Shown: positions 36,101 to 41,847 of the stretch, piece by piece | Numbering within the stretch: the stretch's first letter is position 1 | Layout of the letters: the number at the start of each line of letters is the position of its first letter | NCBI GenBank assembly: GCA_942159475.1 | Contig: OW804095.1 | Coordinates: 60,044,773 to 60,108,772, forward strand | Reading direction: 5' to 3' | Length of the DNA: 64,000 nt | From: Sthenelais limicola | Lineage: Eukaryota; Annelida; Polychaeta; Phyllodocida; Sigalionidae | Program-made: the position numbers and the translations under genes | Notes under the pieces: generated by a model | Database searches by the model: none | Told to the model about the DNA's origin: nothing | Seen by the model: the letters and a program-made list of their open reading frames with translations, nothing else

Positions 36101-36939
36101 ATCTCTCGAAGTTAATTGGTTTTGAACTGTATAGATCTACCATGCAACTTGTACAATTGCAGCGACTGCATATGTAAAATACAGTATGGGTCATATATAT
36201 ATGACCCATATAATACATATACGTTAATTATAATTACGATACTACCTGCCCCCAAAACCATCGATTTAAGACTTCTGATTTACTATGCTTCGCATTGTCT
36301 TCTTTCCAGGGCAAGGGTGACATGAGAACATTCTGGATAAATGGAGAGGACAATGAACGGCGAATGACCAGACTGGCTCCCCCTAAGAATTCCTCCAGCA
36401 CCAGCACCAGTATTTTCAATTCCAAAGGTCCGGTGCCGACCTCTCTGAGAAGTAGCATGAAACGCAGTCCTAAACTGGAGAAGGATCCTCCTATGCTGAC
36501 TAATACGGACCCAGACTTATTAAGCAATGGCTTCATCTCGTTGAGAGACATCGAGAAAGAGAAGAGCCGTCCATCTCTGAGAGATTTTCGTTGCAATTCT
36601 GTAGATTTTAATATACCCCCGTCATTCCCCCCAAAGAAGAACCCAAGATCTGTAGAACTACAAAGGTTCAGTATGGATAATGAGTGTGTCAACAAGGTAG
36701 TGTTGCCTGGAGGTTCCACAAGTCTGCCTGGGGGTAATTGTTTCACTTCCTCGGGTCAAGTGGACGTAGGGGAGGACACTGAGGACTGGCCTTGCCGTTC
36801 TGTGACGTCAGGGGAGGGTAATTGCTACCATGACGAAGCGTCCCCTCTGTTGAGGATATCCTCCCAGAAAGAGAGACCTCATCGGAGTGGTTCCGGGATG
36901 GCTAACAGGAGGAGTCTGTCTGGAGAGACTACAGTCTGA
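6023..36939 (+). CDS. Receptor guanylyl cyclase, 5'-partial, 15 exons
   Basis: Single-pass receptor that converts GTP to cGMP at the plasma membrane. Exons: 6023-6128, 6391-6469, 6911-7025, 20422-20592, 20965-21069, 21268-21339, 22496-22664, 25380-25529, 25749-25929, 28458-28598, 28884-29007, 29229-29472, 31880-31978, 33397-33488, 36310-36939. All phases join, giving 825 residues and a stop. Domain order: ectodomain end with two Cys, membrane helix, kinase-homology domain, dimerisation helix with LEEIVEERT, class III cyclase domain, Ser/Pro-rich tail. Catalytic residues are present: metal Asp at 28960 and 29313, guanine-reading Glu at 29301 and Cys at 31924, Asn at 31945, Arg at 31957. The kinase-homology domain keeps the VAIK Lys (20533) and DFG but has HGGLKSSN where active kinases have HRD, as is usual in this family. 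Ligand and subtype cannot be told without the ectodomain. The exons were assembled by eye; a small extra exon in the long introns remains possible. Confidence 0.93.
6391..6469 (+). CDS. Guanylyl cyclase exon: transmembrane helix
   Basis: Acceptor TTATTTTCAG and donor CAG|GTGAGA. The phase-1 start joins cleanly to the previous exon. It encodes about 20 hydrophobic residues ([20 protein letters not shown]) followed by Tyr-Arg, the stop-transfer signal. Confidence 0.9.
6911..7025 (+). CDS. Guanylyl cyclase exon: juxtamembrane segment
   Basis: Acceptor ACATTCCAG, donor CGG|GTAGGA. It encodes [19 protein letters not shown], matching the conserved E-x-EL-x-x-LLW-x-I-x-Y-x-D element that links the membrane helix to the kinase-homology domain. 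The following intron is about 13.4 kb and houses most of the window's mobile DNA. Confidence 0.9.
7498..7647. repeat. Minisatellite, four units of 33-41 bp
   Basis: Four head-to-tail copies begin TGCCAATCGGTACTCACAGT or close variants at 7498, 7531, 7569 and 7607, each ending near TATAGGCAGG. Unit length varies through small internal indels (33, 38, 38 and 41 bp). Confidence 0.85.
8328..8718. mobile_element. Fold-back element with tandemly repeated inverted ends
   Basis: The left arm (about 8328-8450) is built of imperfect units around ACTCGGACCACTGGGTTAGT. The right arm (about 8598-8718) carries the complement, with CTGGTCCGAGTCCACTAACC and shorter GGTCCGAG units. The roughly 150-bp centre includes CTAACCCTAACCCTAAAA. 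The near-match CYTTCCAATG on both sides (8309 and 8724) may be a target-site duplication. There is no coding capacity, so it is a non-autonomous fold-back (satellite-TIR) element. Confidence 0.7.
9170..9196. repeat. G-rich low-complexity tract
   Basis: An almost uninterrupted run of G, including a run of at least 14, flanked by GAGGGG on both sides. It could fold as a G-quadruplex on the plus strand. Confidence 0.8.
9968..12575 (-). mobile_element. 5'-truncated LINE (Jockey/CR1/L2 type), inactive
   Basis: Minus strand 12575-11994 encodes reverse-transcriptase motifs: [17 protein letters not shown], a damaged GxGS-ILF block, INDL, and the catalytic YADDT. Beyond the stop at 11994, other frames continue the ORF2 C-terminus to about 11540 with [16 protein letters not shown] and [13 protein letters not shown], so at least one frameshift and several stops have accumulated. 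The 3' UTR runs to about 9968, where the element ends in AATAAAGAATTC and a (TTGAA)n tail, typical of CR1/L2-like LINEs. A fold-back element lies in the 3' UTR (10522-11314). The N-terminal endonuclease is absent. Confidence 0.8.
10522..11314. mobile_element. Fold-back element with 15-bp CCCCGCC-type tandem ends
   Basis: The left arm (10522-10622) has about seven head-to-tail units of CCGCCAACATTCTCC with 15-16 bp period. The right arm (11209-11314) has the same unit inverted (GGCGGGGAGAATGT and variants). The interior of about 590 bp is AT-rich and non-coding. It sits inside the 3' UTR of a LINE, so it is the younger insertion. A 35-bp near-identical segment lies on both sides (10432-10466 and 11330-11364). 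Confidence 0.75.
14147..14377 (-). repeat. Split direct repeat B2 (3' end of the Ngaro-like element)
   Basis: 231 bp identical to 14574-14804. It begins on the plus strand CATTGTTGATTCGGCC and ends ATAAATAATTAG. It marks the outer 3' boundary of the element. Confidence 0.92.
14423..14573 (-). repeat. Split direct repeat A2 of the Ngaro-like element
   Basis: 151 bp identical to 19509-19659 (plus strand starts TTAAATGTTATCGGTAGTG and ends TTCATGCCATACA). It abuts B1 directly, as expected from a recombined circular intermediate. Confidence 0.92.
14574..14804 (-). repeat. Split direct repeat B1 of the Ngaro-like element
   Basis: The internal copy of the 231-bp B repeat, immediately next to A2. 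It lies downstream of the recombinase gene in element orientation. Confidence 0.92.
15094..16116 (-). CDS. Tyrosine recombinase of the Ngaro-like element
   Basis: A 340-residue DNA recombinase of the lambda-integrase fold, which in this element order integrates a double-stranded circle. Catalytic residues are visible: Arg167 in YAGLRQSE, His284 and Arg287 in HSLRK, and Tyr318 in YKKYIH. The position that is often the second His reads IGWAS, with Trp, an accepted variant. The N-terminal part (about residues 40-120) looks like the core-binding domain. The annotated start lies inside the RT gene, overlapping it by 176 nt in another frame. The true start may be a later Met or be reached by reinitiation or frameshift. 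There are no internal stops. Confidence 0.9.
   Translation of the reverse strand: MNYVSIILTLAYMHLIQCISHHITGQILAPLLRKAAIRQREAWAQGTTKNREAAVKRFEQFAKPSYLTICAYIEHLHQTVPSPKTIRNHISHLRTAFKMNHLPTTSLDHQRVKWALQALDRDKSFIPIVRLPVPSDVIRSAILKLPSNQTARTIKAALLTIYYAGLRQSEVLAPSLSKFNPLTHLTRADVSIAPDCVIIKVKSAKNMQSAYQSKAVTLQQSPDKRLCVVQAIKLMMQALPTKHRQEACFMFPESRNPMPATYVARQWKALLVEMGVDHRPYTLHSLRKAAATNAFAAGCTPLQIQEYIGWASDAYKKYIHTDGSQVNQAIRKAISHPLQP
15941..18088 (-). CDS. Reverse transcriptase-RNase H of the Ngaro-like element
   Basis: 715 residues. The RT core has [26 protein letters not shown] and the catalytic YLDDL at residues 368-372. RNase H follows with [11 protein letters not shown] near residue 530, an ELEAAN helix, LCDNLA and a final DNLSR. 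No protease or methyltransferase is seen. The frame is the same as gag: the gag UAG (18112-18110) is followed by seven sense codons and then this Met, so pol may be made by stop-codon readthrough or by reinitiation. The C-terminal 58 codons overlap the recombinase gene. Confidence 0.92.
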   Translation of the reverse strand: MWRRRHSYPETASTHTRDRLPRPLHVPVLSSRRATRTGRARSKMAATMSTCMHRTILTQLSRLKERKRMTCPHHIMNTVGGNDYFVKVRDICAGKRERGEVDLSPAAYAQYRQAKWPSMCIDTKYGKHQRIYSAVHSTGMPNALSAKIELPTSLNLPNWKRYLSNNDDERELYDLIAYGFPMGYLGPVTHNDSRENHSSANAFSDKIDDFVNKEIRLGGLVGPLKHAPFHQWYHCSPIMSREKRDTDSRRVIIDLSFPADKSVNAFLLKNSVWGEQRSHSLPTVDSLVEELVNIGPNAYMSTIDISRAYKNFKSDPLDWPLLCISWNDSYYLDVTMPFGARSSSCHMQRIADAIVSVLAREGIKSKMYLDDLVIISKDLDTATRHYKRAIELFAELGLPEAEDKRQPPAAMVRWLGIDISAPDMTLSINSDKLRQIITTINKYIKRRSMSRRELQSVIGSLIHVSKCVGPARLFVSRLLEALREMQGKKYINVNAEMKKDLQWFSAFCHQWNGRAVIPAAAPTKTIVVDACLLGIGGADEYRAYSAQIAPVDQGVANISELEAANIPIALHTLVNEQDRGGHIRILCDNLASVSVFKTGRGKNRVILEAARLAWMVQAIFDVKISYEHIPGAENILADNLSRAHLHDKYKEAANHTMNELCLDYTDPCLYALNTMYLSSHYRPNTRTTTEKGSYQTARSLGPRNNQKSGGSCEEV
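18110..19456 (-). CDS. Gag-like protein of the Ngaro-like element
   Basis: 448 residues with no internal stop. The N-terminal 70 residues are basic and hydrophilic. A probable coiled coil (about 80-130) is followed by strongly charged KSKRRRK and acidic Ser/Glu runs, a globular middle, and a Cys/His-rich segment near residues 355-400 ([12 protein letters not shown], then HICTYC) that could bind nucleic acid. The Asn/Ser-rich C-terminus ends at UAG. Such a basic protein with a terminal Cys/His cluster is the usual ORF1 of DIRS/Ngaro elements and probably packages the RNA. The start is the first Met downstream of the A1 repeat. Confidence 0.82.
   Translation of the reverse strand: MRILLPKKFRERSRTSRYIPSTNMTRGRRTKVRKHKDSATGDNGDGDTGHIDTSPPEVLPDADRDKGKSKAAAKVTNRALDIQVQTMEAAMTGLKGTVETMAQQLAVVARHAAKAQKEKEKTKSKRRRKVVIEESSDETETSSEESESEPDTRRRRRDKKHSRRRSEVHAPEILRRQLNADRLLEREMDREKKSSGLHGKQHIMSDLLSSNIFAKPYMFISREGVSTVKQKVEARANMTAMEYVDATLSLLDDPRAYNSRDYHDINDHLRKVIKDSLDRPWAAVRRWSDYIWDSVENGTIMWDDRHAIQDERVRLCLTHGSASALSGAYNSAPAGNSNRSNHASQSNRAPSGQTEVVCRSYNSRSGCRHANSHTEGNLFQLHICTYCDSIGKSCVHSIVDCMRKVTHANSSNQGSNRNGNNQNFNPSRNNNRSNVSSQSYSSSAAKND
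19509..19659 (-). repeat. Split direct repeat A1 (5' end of the Ngaro-like element)
   Basis: The 151-bp outer 5' repeat, identical to 14423-14573. Only 52 bp separate it from the gag start, so the promoter and leader probably lie in the repeat. Confidence 0.92.
20422..20592 (+). CDS. Guanylyl cyclase exon: start of the kinase-homology domain
   Basis: Acceptor CGTCTTCCAG, donor ATG|GTAAGA, phase 0 on both sides. A Ser-rich linker leads to [19 protein letters not shown], where the Gly-rich loop is degenerate but the Lys of VAIK (codon 20533) is kept, and ends in RKELKM. Confidence 0.92.
20965..21069 (+). CDS. Guanylyl cyclase exon: kinase-homology domain hinge
   Basis: Acceptor CCTTTTACAG, donor CAG|GTGCGT. 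It encodes [16 protein letters not shown] and [11 protein letters not shown], the helix C to hinge region conserved in receptor cyclases. Confidence 0.93.
21268..21339 (+). CDS. Guanylyl cyclase exon: kinase-homology domain helix D-E
   Basis: A 72-nt exon between TTTGTAG and AAG|GTAGGT, phase 0. It encodes [14 protein letters not shown] and LVSDILK, fitting the receptor-cyclase pattern between hinge and catalytic-loop equivalent. Confidence 0.9.
22496..22664 (+). CDS. Guanylyl cyclase exon: catalytic-loop and DFG equivalents
   Basis: Acceptor CATTTCAG, donor A|GTAAGA. It encodes [20 protein letters not shown] (catalytic Asp of HRD absent) and [10 protein letters not shown] (DFG kept). It ends in phase 1. 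Confidence 0.93.
24410..24479. repeat. Hairpin with 29-bp arms
   Basis: Left arm 24410-24438 and right arm 24451-24479 are complementary with one mismatch (ATTCTGTAAGCCAGACATAA at the tips) around a 12-nt loop. It looks like a minimal palindromic MITE or the end of one. Confidence 0.85.
24513..24830 (+). mobile_element. tRNA-derived SINE
   Basis: The head (24513-24590) resembles a tRNA: box A-like TAGCTCTGTGGTTAGAG at 24521, an anticodon-arm-like GGACTGAAGGTC and box B-like GAGTTTCAGCTCC at about 24556. A G-run and a roughly 240-bp unrelated body follow. The tRNA fold is imperfect, so this is a SINE rather than a functional tRNA. Its 3' limit is uncertain. Confidence 0.6.
25018..25297 (+). 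mobile_element. MITE copy shared with the glutamate-receptor intron
   Basis: About 280 bp resembling the reverse complement of 62782-63053. Shared blocks include CACCTGCCAGGAACTGAAAA, AATAGTTGTTTTAAAC and GGTAGGTTTTTCTAGG. This copy is more decayed at its ends. Confidence 0.6.
25380..25529 (+). CDS. Guanylyl cyclase exon: APE-region equivalent, with a GC donor
   Basis: Acceptor TCGTTTTAG. It encodes [13 protein letters not shown] and [21 protein letters not shown]. Reading on past ISPR would add residues unlike the family. Splicing at GAGAG|GCAAGT joins to the next exon as ISPRE-IIQRV, the expected sequence, so this intron begins with GC. Confidence 0.9.
25749..25929 (+). CDS. Guanylyl cyclase exon: end of the kinase-homology domain
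   Basis: Acceptor TTCAATTACAG, donor AT|GTTAGT, phase 2 at the end. It encodes [16 protein letters not shown] and [16 protein letters not shown], the conserved W-x-E-x-P-x-x-RP-x-F motif of this domain. Confidence 0.93.
25930..28457 (+). other. Guanylyl cyclase intron, no recognised content
   Basis: About 2.5 kb of AT-rich sequence in which no repeat, RNA gene or coding motif could be identified by eye. Confidence 0.6.
28458..28598 (+). CDS. Guanylyl cyclase exon: dimerisation helix
   Basis: Acceptor TTTCTTACAG, donor AA|GTACTG. It encodes [20 protein letters not shown] and [20 protein letters not shown], the signalling coiled coil between kinase-homology and cyclase domains. Confidence 0.95.
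28884..29007 (+). CDS. Guanylyl cyclase exon: first part of the cyclase domain
   Basis: Acceptor TTCTGCTGCAG, donor CAG|GTTGGT. It encodes [17 protein letters not shown] and [15 protein letters not shown]. The Asp at 28960 is the first metal ligand. Confidence 0.95.
29229..29472 (+). CDS. Guanylyl cyclase exon: cyclase core
   Basis: Acceptor CATTTCAG, donor G|GTAGGT. It encodes [17 protein letters not shown] (Glu at 29301 reads guanine, Asp at 29313 binds metal), [11 protein letters not shown] and LRIGIHSG. Confidence 0.95.
30623..31410 (+). repeat. Two diverged copies of a repeat of about 135 bp
   Basis: Copies at 30623-30754 and 31269-31410 share GTATGGTGTGGTAGCATTAA, CCCGACAGGGGATATA, ACTTCCTCTTTTACAG and TTCGTCCATCAATCAT. 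They are direct repeats about 650 bp apart with small indels. Confidence 0.8.
30762..30795. repeat. Short perfect-arm palindrome
   Basis: GGTAACATCAGGA (30762-30774) faces its exact complement at 30783-30795 across an 8-nt centre. It directly follows the first repeat copy and may be a terminal inverted end. Confidence 0.8.
31880..31978 (+). CDS. Guanylyl cyclase exon: Cys/Asn/Arg catalytic segment
   Basis: Acceptor TTCAACTCAG, donor C|GTAAGT. It encodes [20 protein letters not shown] then [10 protein letters not shown]. Cys at 31924 selects guanine, while Asn at 31945 and Arg at 31957 stabilise the transition state. Confidence 0.96.
31979..33396 (+). other. Guanylyl cyclase intron, no recognised content
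   Basis: About 1.4 kb of very AT-rich sequence. No repeat family or coding motif was recognised. Confidence 0.6.
33397..33488 (+). CDS. Guanylyl cyclase exon: C-terminal cyclase domain
   Basis: Acceptor TTTTCCAACAG, donor AAG|GTAGGA. It encodes [20 protein letters not shown] and ERGIVSMK, the conserved end of receptor cyclase domains. Confidence 0.93.
33612..35583. mobile_element. Non-autonomous DNA transposon with TIRs of about 65 bp
   Basis: Left TIR (about 33612-33674) and right TIR (about 35516-35583) are inverted copies with few differences; both contain GGTGGGACACTGATCCCCGT, the palindrome AACGCGCGTT and ATCACATATGGCGA or complements. A second inverted block with GGTGATGCCTGTRAAGCA lies inside on each side (about 33880 and 35310). 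No transposase was recognised; a 107-codon open frame at 34262-34585 resembles nothing known to me. Confidence 0.75.
36185..36210. repeat. 26-bp perfect palindrome
   Basis: The sequence reads TATGGGTCATATA followed by its exact complement with no loop. It lies about 100 bp upstream of the last exon of the guanylyl cyclase gene. Confidence 0.9.
36310..36939 (+). CDS. Guanylyl cyclase last exon: cyclase end and Ser-rich tail
   Basis: Acceptor TTCTTTCCAG. It opens with [12 protein letters not shown], the end of the cyclase fold. About 195 residues of hydrophilic tail follow, rich in Ser, Pro, Arg and Lys, with acidic patches. The protein stops (TGA at 36937) after SLSGETTV, whose last three residues, Thr-Thr-Val, match a class I PDZ ligand. 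Many receptor cyclases have much shorter tails; this one may anchor or phospho-regulate the receptor. Confidence 0.92.
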   Translation, partial: GKGDMRTFWINGEDNERRMTRLAPPKNSSSTSTSIFNSKGPVPTSLRSSMKRSPKLEKDPPMLTNTDPDLLSNGFISLRDIEKEKSRPSLRDFRCNSVDFNIPPSFPPKKNPRSVELQRFSMDNECVNKVVLPGGSTSLPGGNCFTSSGQVDVGEDTEDWPCRSVTSGEGNCYHDEASPLLRISSQKERPHRSGSGMANRRSLSGETTV

Positions 36940-37605
36940 ACTAAACGTGCTTCCTGATCTTATTAACATTTTCATTATTCATTCCGTTATTTCTGATTGA
37001 TGATAATTGATATACATGTACTTATGAGACATGTCATGTGCTGAGAACTTAGTGCTGATTCCATCATATATTGAAACAGTGATAGCCCCAGGATGTGCTG
37101 GTCGCCACCTGTTGGCCTGAAAATGTAAATAATCTATGATGAAAATGCTCATAGCCTTCCCATTACTTAACTCCTCTGCATTACAAAAGTATTGTGTTGG
37201 ATATTGGATATTGGATATTTTTTCTTTTCTTTTCTTTTCTTCATGTGACGACCAATAATCCTTTGATTGGGAGGAGAACCGAAAGTTCCGTTTAATCGTG
37301 TTCCGTTATATGATACCGGCAACCAACGGGTATAGTAGATGACGATAGATATATCAAAGCTGATGAAACTATACATAAGTATCGGACCTCTTTTGGATCC
37401 CTTTTCATAGGCCAATATTCCCGCAGTGAACCGAAGTCTTTATGAGATCCGCCAGAGTGTTTAATTTGATAAATGCGCTGCACCATATTTTGCTGTATGG
37501 ATACCCAAAATGAATTAATCATTCATTTTGTAGTACCACGAACCACTTTACAAGATAAATTAAGCTCTGCTCCGCTTCTTGGGCATTGGCATTTGTTGAT
37601 TATGA

Positions 37606-37611
37606 AATAAA
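37606..37611 (+). terminator. Candidate polyadenylation signal of the guanylyl cyclase gene
   Basis: AATAAA about 670 nt after the stop codon, with a second AATAAA-like hexamer near 37645. No experimental 3' end is available. Confidence 0.4.
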
Positions 37612-37865
37612 CATGTTCAAATATTTTCTTGGTTATTTCTCTAAAATAAATTCAATATGTAGCTACTTCAACAAAATCCCCAACAGACAGAAAAAAACTT
37701 CCAGCACGTGTGGTTGAGGCGAGTGGGCGTTTGAGAATGGGGGAGGCGTGATCTGATTGGACAAGGGACCAGGTGTCGTGGTGGGCGTGGTTTAAAGCAG
37801 GCGTACATTGTAGATCCCGTCGCCAATAAACATGGTGACGGATCACCTGCACCTATTAAACACCA

Positions 37866-38048
37866 GGGGGGCGTTTCATAAGTTAACGCAGCGCGCGTTC
37901 GTTATGGTAGCGATAAATTTAGCGTGTGTTCGTTATAGTAGCGCAATGTTATTTGACGTCAATTTTGGACCTTAACGCGCGCTATGTTTGGTAACGACTG
38001 TCGTTAGGCCCTATAGCGCGCGCTATTCGAACTTATGAAACGCCCCCC
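37866..38048. mobile_element. 183-bp MITE with 19-bp perfect TIRs
   Basis: GGGGGGCGTTTCATAAGTT at 37866-37884 is exactly complementary to 38030-38048. The interior holds several GCGCGC palindromes and a diverged internal duplication (GCGCGCGTTCGTTATGGTAG, then GCGTGTGTTCGTTATAGTAG). It has no coding capacity. Confidence 0.85.
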
Positions 38049-38809
38049 AGGTTGCTAACAGCTATAGCTTGATTAAAATTAGAGAAACACAGGAATATCA
38101 GTCATTCTTTCCTGAATTTCCCGAAAATGAGTAAATGATGTGTCACATATTTAACTATAATGATCGAGTTGTAGTGACGTGACAAATTGAATCATGCCCC
38201 ACTTCCGACCTTCTAATTGGACATAGAATATTGCCGCGACCCAGCAGAAACTCACTATAATTTTCTAGTGACTGAATATTTCACTGTAAAGAATGAGCTA
38301 TTTATTCAGTCCACCCAGATTCAATAGTGACTGCATTAGTCATCCTAAATTCAGACTGCACAGCCACCAATTGTTACACACAAAATACCCCAAACTAAAG
38401 TCATGAGGCCGAGTAACGTATTCAAGTTGTAAGTGAAAATTTCTTGATTAAGAGTTTGTCTAATCAGTTGTTGGATGCATGGACATACAGGAGTATGCCT
38501 ATAATGGGCTTAACCAGGGGGAAGAGCTGCCCAGTGGTATATGTAATCATGTACGTTACCATTATATGCCCCCTAATGCCCCTAATCTATTGTGTTTATG
38601 TTGTCCTTGATTGAAAGTAGGTACGGGTAGGGTACCAGTAATTATGGTTTCTAAGTGAGCAAGATGGGCGAAGAGTAGGTGATTGTGAAGTGTCAGGTAT
38701 GTGTTAAGTGCGACTTCCTAAACGGTTATTGTGGACTCATTGTATTTATAAATTCTATAATTCTCTAATAATTGCCATAGGATCTACTATAATGTTATGC
38801 ATAGGCGAT

Positions 38810-39480
38810 AACAACAGGAGTTCCCCAAGGATTGATTCTTGGTCCGCTGATTTTTATAAAAATTGTATAAATGAAATGAACCAGTATCTAGACAGGGCTA
38901 ATTTTATATTATATGCAGAGGATACCATCATTTATTATCATACAGCAATATGGAGCGGCTCTTTAATACAATATGCTACATGCCCTTGTCAGTTTGCAGA
39001 AGTAATGTAAGGGGAGTAATGTAAGCAAATGTATTGTAAACATTTAGAAAACAAAATTCATGCTTGTTTGCATCTCAAACTCAGGTAGGCGGAGAAAGGA
39101 ACCTCAAATTTGACAACAGAACTTTGTCATTTGTAAACATCTGCCTCCACAATTGATAACAAGCTAACTTCTTAGGCACATTAAATTTAAATCAAACAAC
39201 CAAAGTGATCTCCCACAATATATAATATACTTCGCGAAATTAGTTCCTTGATCAAGAAAAAGGTAGCTCTAGCCATTTACAAACAAAAACTTTACTTTGA
39301 TTAAGGAGATTTTTCACAATACCCACCAACAAACCCTGAATAAATTACAGAAGCTGCAAAACCGGGTTCTAAGGTTAATTAACACTCAGCGTTCGCAGCG
39401 TTCCTTTGTCTAAGAAATAGCATAGCCTATACCAAGTATAGCATTTAAGGTTTAAAACTCAATAAATGAATGAAAATGAC
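38810..39480 (+). mobile_element. Decayed LINE reverse-transcriptase fragment
   Basis: Plus-strand frames show GVPQGLILGPLIF near 38818, a frame change, then INEMNQYL and YAEDT in place of YADDT. Farther on, about 39340-39380, LNKLQKLQNRVLRLIN matches the region after the RT domain in Jockey/CR1-like LINEs. Several stops and shifts make it inactive. Confidence 0.65.
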
Positions 39481-40245
39481 ATCAATATAGCATCCACATA
39501 TCCACAGTGAGAAGTAACTGAAAGTTACATAAAGAACAGGCGTATTAGCTATATTATTTGTATACGCACCATATCCCCCTGGGACATGCATAAAACCCCA
39601 ACCTAGGACCATTTAACACCAGCTTTAATAAAATCTTTGCTTTAATAAAATAATTGCTAATATGCCTCACTAGGCTGCAGTAGTATGATAAGGACCCCTC
39701 CTCCAACCGGTGCTTCATCCCTCCGTGAACTGTAAGAAATGTGTGGGGTTTTAAGTGAAGGGGGCGCTCTGAACTCGCTGAATTTTTCTCAGGTAATAAA
39801 GTGTTACAGAGCCGTCCTTCAGACCCATGCTAGGATCGATAGTTAGCATATCAAAATATTTATGTGGTTTATGCATTACCTCGACTTATGTAACGTAGAG
39901 TTATGTATGAAAGAGACAAAATATTGATTCATAATATTATTCCGCATGGTCTTTATTTTAAGGAGTACTAAAAAATCTTCAAATAAATGCACAATCTATT
40001 TTTAATTGACAATCTTAATACTAAACCAACAGATTAACGCACATCTCCCCAAAGCGGAAGTTGAACATATATAGTGACATGTCGTTGTGTCGTTAAGATT
40101 CTCGGCTGGCGTCGCTAGTAGCGGCCAGCTGGCAGGCTGTACCTATAGCTAAAAAAAAACAAGAACTATTCAGTACGATCTAAACCTGCGTTCCCCCACA
40201 CTTACTCCGACTAGCTCCGCCATATTTATTTAATATGTCAAATTC

Positions 40246-40266
40246 GTGAGTGAGTGAGTGAGTGAG
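40246..40266. repeat. (GTGA)n microsatellite
   Basis: Five uninterrupted GTGA units. Confidence 0.9.
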
Positions 40267-40639
40267 ATTGGTTGCTTTACGCCCTTATCGACATTGAAGG
40301 TTTTATCAAGGGCGGGAGAGCTGAGAGGGAGGCAGTTTAGGATCTTACCCAAGAAATAGAGATAGAGAAGAAAGGAGAGAGAGACGGAGAAAGGAGACAT
40401 ATTAAATTTGTGGATATATGTATTACTACAATAGCTCACAAAGTTGAGGAATACCTAGACTTCACTGGATATTCTTTTCTATGTTCTTAAAGAACAATAC
40501 TGGACTAAAACCTGGATGTATTGTAATAAGGGGAAGAAGCATTACATTCAACCACTAAGCCTGTGAATGTAGGCTACAGAAAGACAAAATTGCCTCTGAT
40601 ATCAAGGAATAACGTAAAGACGAAACCCTAGTATTCATC

Positions 40640-40885
40640 GCATACAGCCGACGACCGGAAGAGCCGGAAGCGCCCGGAGTTCGAGTATCCAGGGCGACGT
40701 TGTCACCTTCGTATAAAAGTGGGAGCCTCGTCGATGGAACATCATTCCTCCGCGAGCCGCCGAGCAGTGCACATCGTCAGCAGATTTTGAATTTTGAGAA
40801 AATGTATATTTGATTATGGAGGATAAAGCTATAATATTCCTGCCAGCCCGTCGTTATCGCTATTGCTTGGAGGGGTCGGGATGTA
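40640..40885 (+). promoter_or_regulatory. Orphan TATA-box promoter candidate with a possible first exon
   Basis: A GC-rich island in AT-rich surroundings carries TATAAAAG at 40712-40719, expected to place a start near 40745. Downstream, an ATG at 40816 opens 28 codons to a stop, and GGGAT|GTAAGA near 40880 looks like a splice donor. It could be the first exon of an unannotated transcript, for example the 5' UTR of the glycosyltransferase gene, whose coding exon follows an acceptor at 49800, or a retroelement promoter. No link is shown by the sequence. Confidence 0.35.
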
Positions 40886-41847
40886 AGATTAAATTTCTCA
40901 TCTAAGCAATTATATATACTATCTGAGTACTTTTCATTACTATCTTTCATTTTACCATCATTAAATTTAATATAAAACCACCTTTTACAACTATAGACTT
41001 TAGATTATTCACTTAACTCCCAAAATGATTATATTTCTTTTGCTATAATCAAGTAAGATCCAACAGGGCAATGGAAAGAAAAATTAATAAATCATTTCTC
41101 CAATCCTGTTAGAATATTTCTAGCAATACAAAGCCTCCATAAAACTGCTGAATGTTCTTATCAGTGAGTGTCAAAGCATGTGGCGATGTAAAGACAATCT
41201 TTTGTCTTTCCATAGCCAGAGCATATAATATTGCTGTAACTCCTCAGCGAAATTACACATTATAAAACAACTTTCAGCTGTGCTGAAGGGGTTCAGGGGG
41301 GATAATTTAATACTTTTATAAAACCTGCTCTATTGTTTATTAAAATATGTGGCGCTATTTATTGTAGCGAGGTAAAGACAAATATCTTTTACCACACCAG
41401 GGTTTCAAATTGTTGCATAATATAACAGTTAATCCTTTTTATTTTTTATATAGTGACCTAGCATATTTGGGCTACGGAAAGACACTCTTATTTTTACCAT
41501 AACCAAAAGTTAAATATATTTTTATTTTTTATTATTTTTATAATTTCAGTATTATCTCTTTTTCACCATGTAATTTAAACTGTTTTAAATACTTTTGAGC
41601 ATTAAAATTAGTACTAGATGATTGGGATTTTTAATAGGATTGGTGATTCTAGGTTATCTGTAAAAGAAAAATGCGAAATGAGACTGTTTTCCATGAAAAT
41701 ATATTAAGATATTAACAGAAAGTATGCAAAACTATATATGGCAAGATATAACCTGAGCAGTTCTATGCAATAGAAGTGTTTTTGATAACATATAACAAAG
41801 TAGAAACCACTCTCAGCATCAAGTGTAAAAGAGGGGGGGGGTGATCC

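Larger units (their letters stand above)
33489..36309 (+). other. Last guanylyl cyclase intron, hosting a 2-kb TIR element
   Basis: A TIR element fills 33612-35583. Near its 3' end the intron has two perfect palindromes (36051-36068 and 36185-36210). Confidence 0.7.

Noticed and set aside
36234..36746. Minus-strand open frame of 170 codons opposite the cyclase tail
   Set aside because: It overlaps a well supported coding exon and has no motif of its own.
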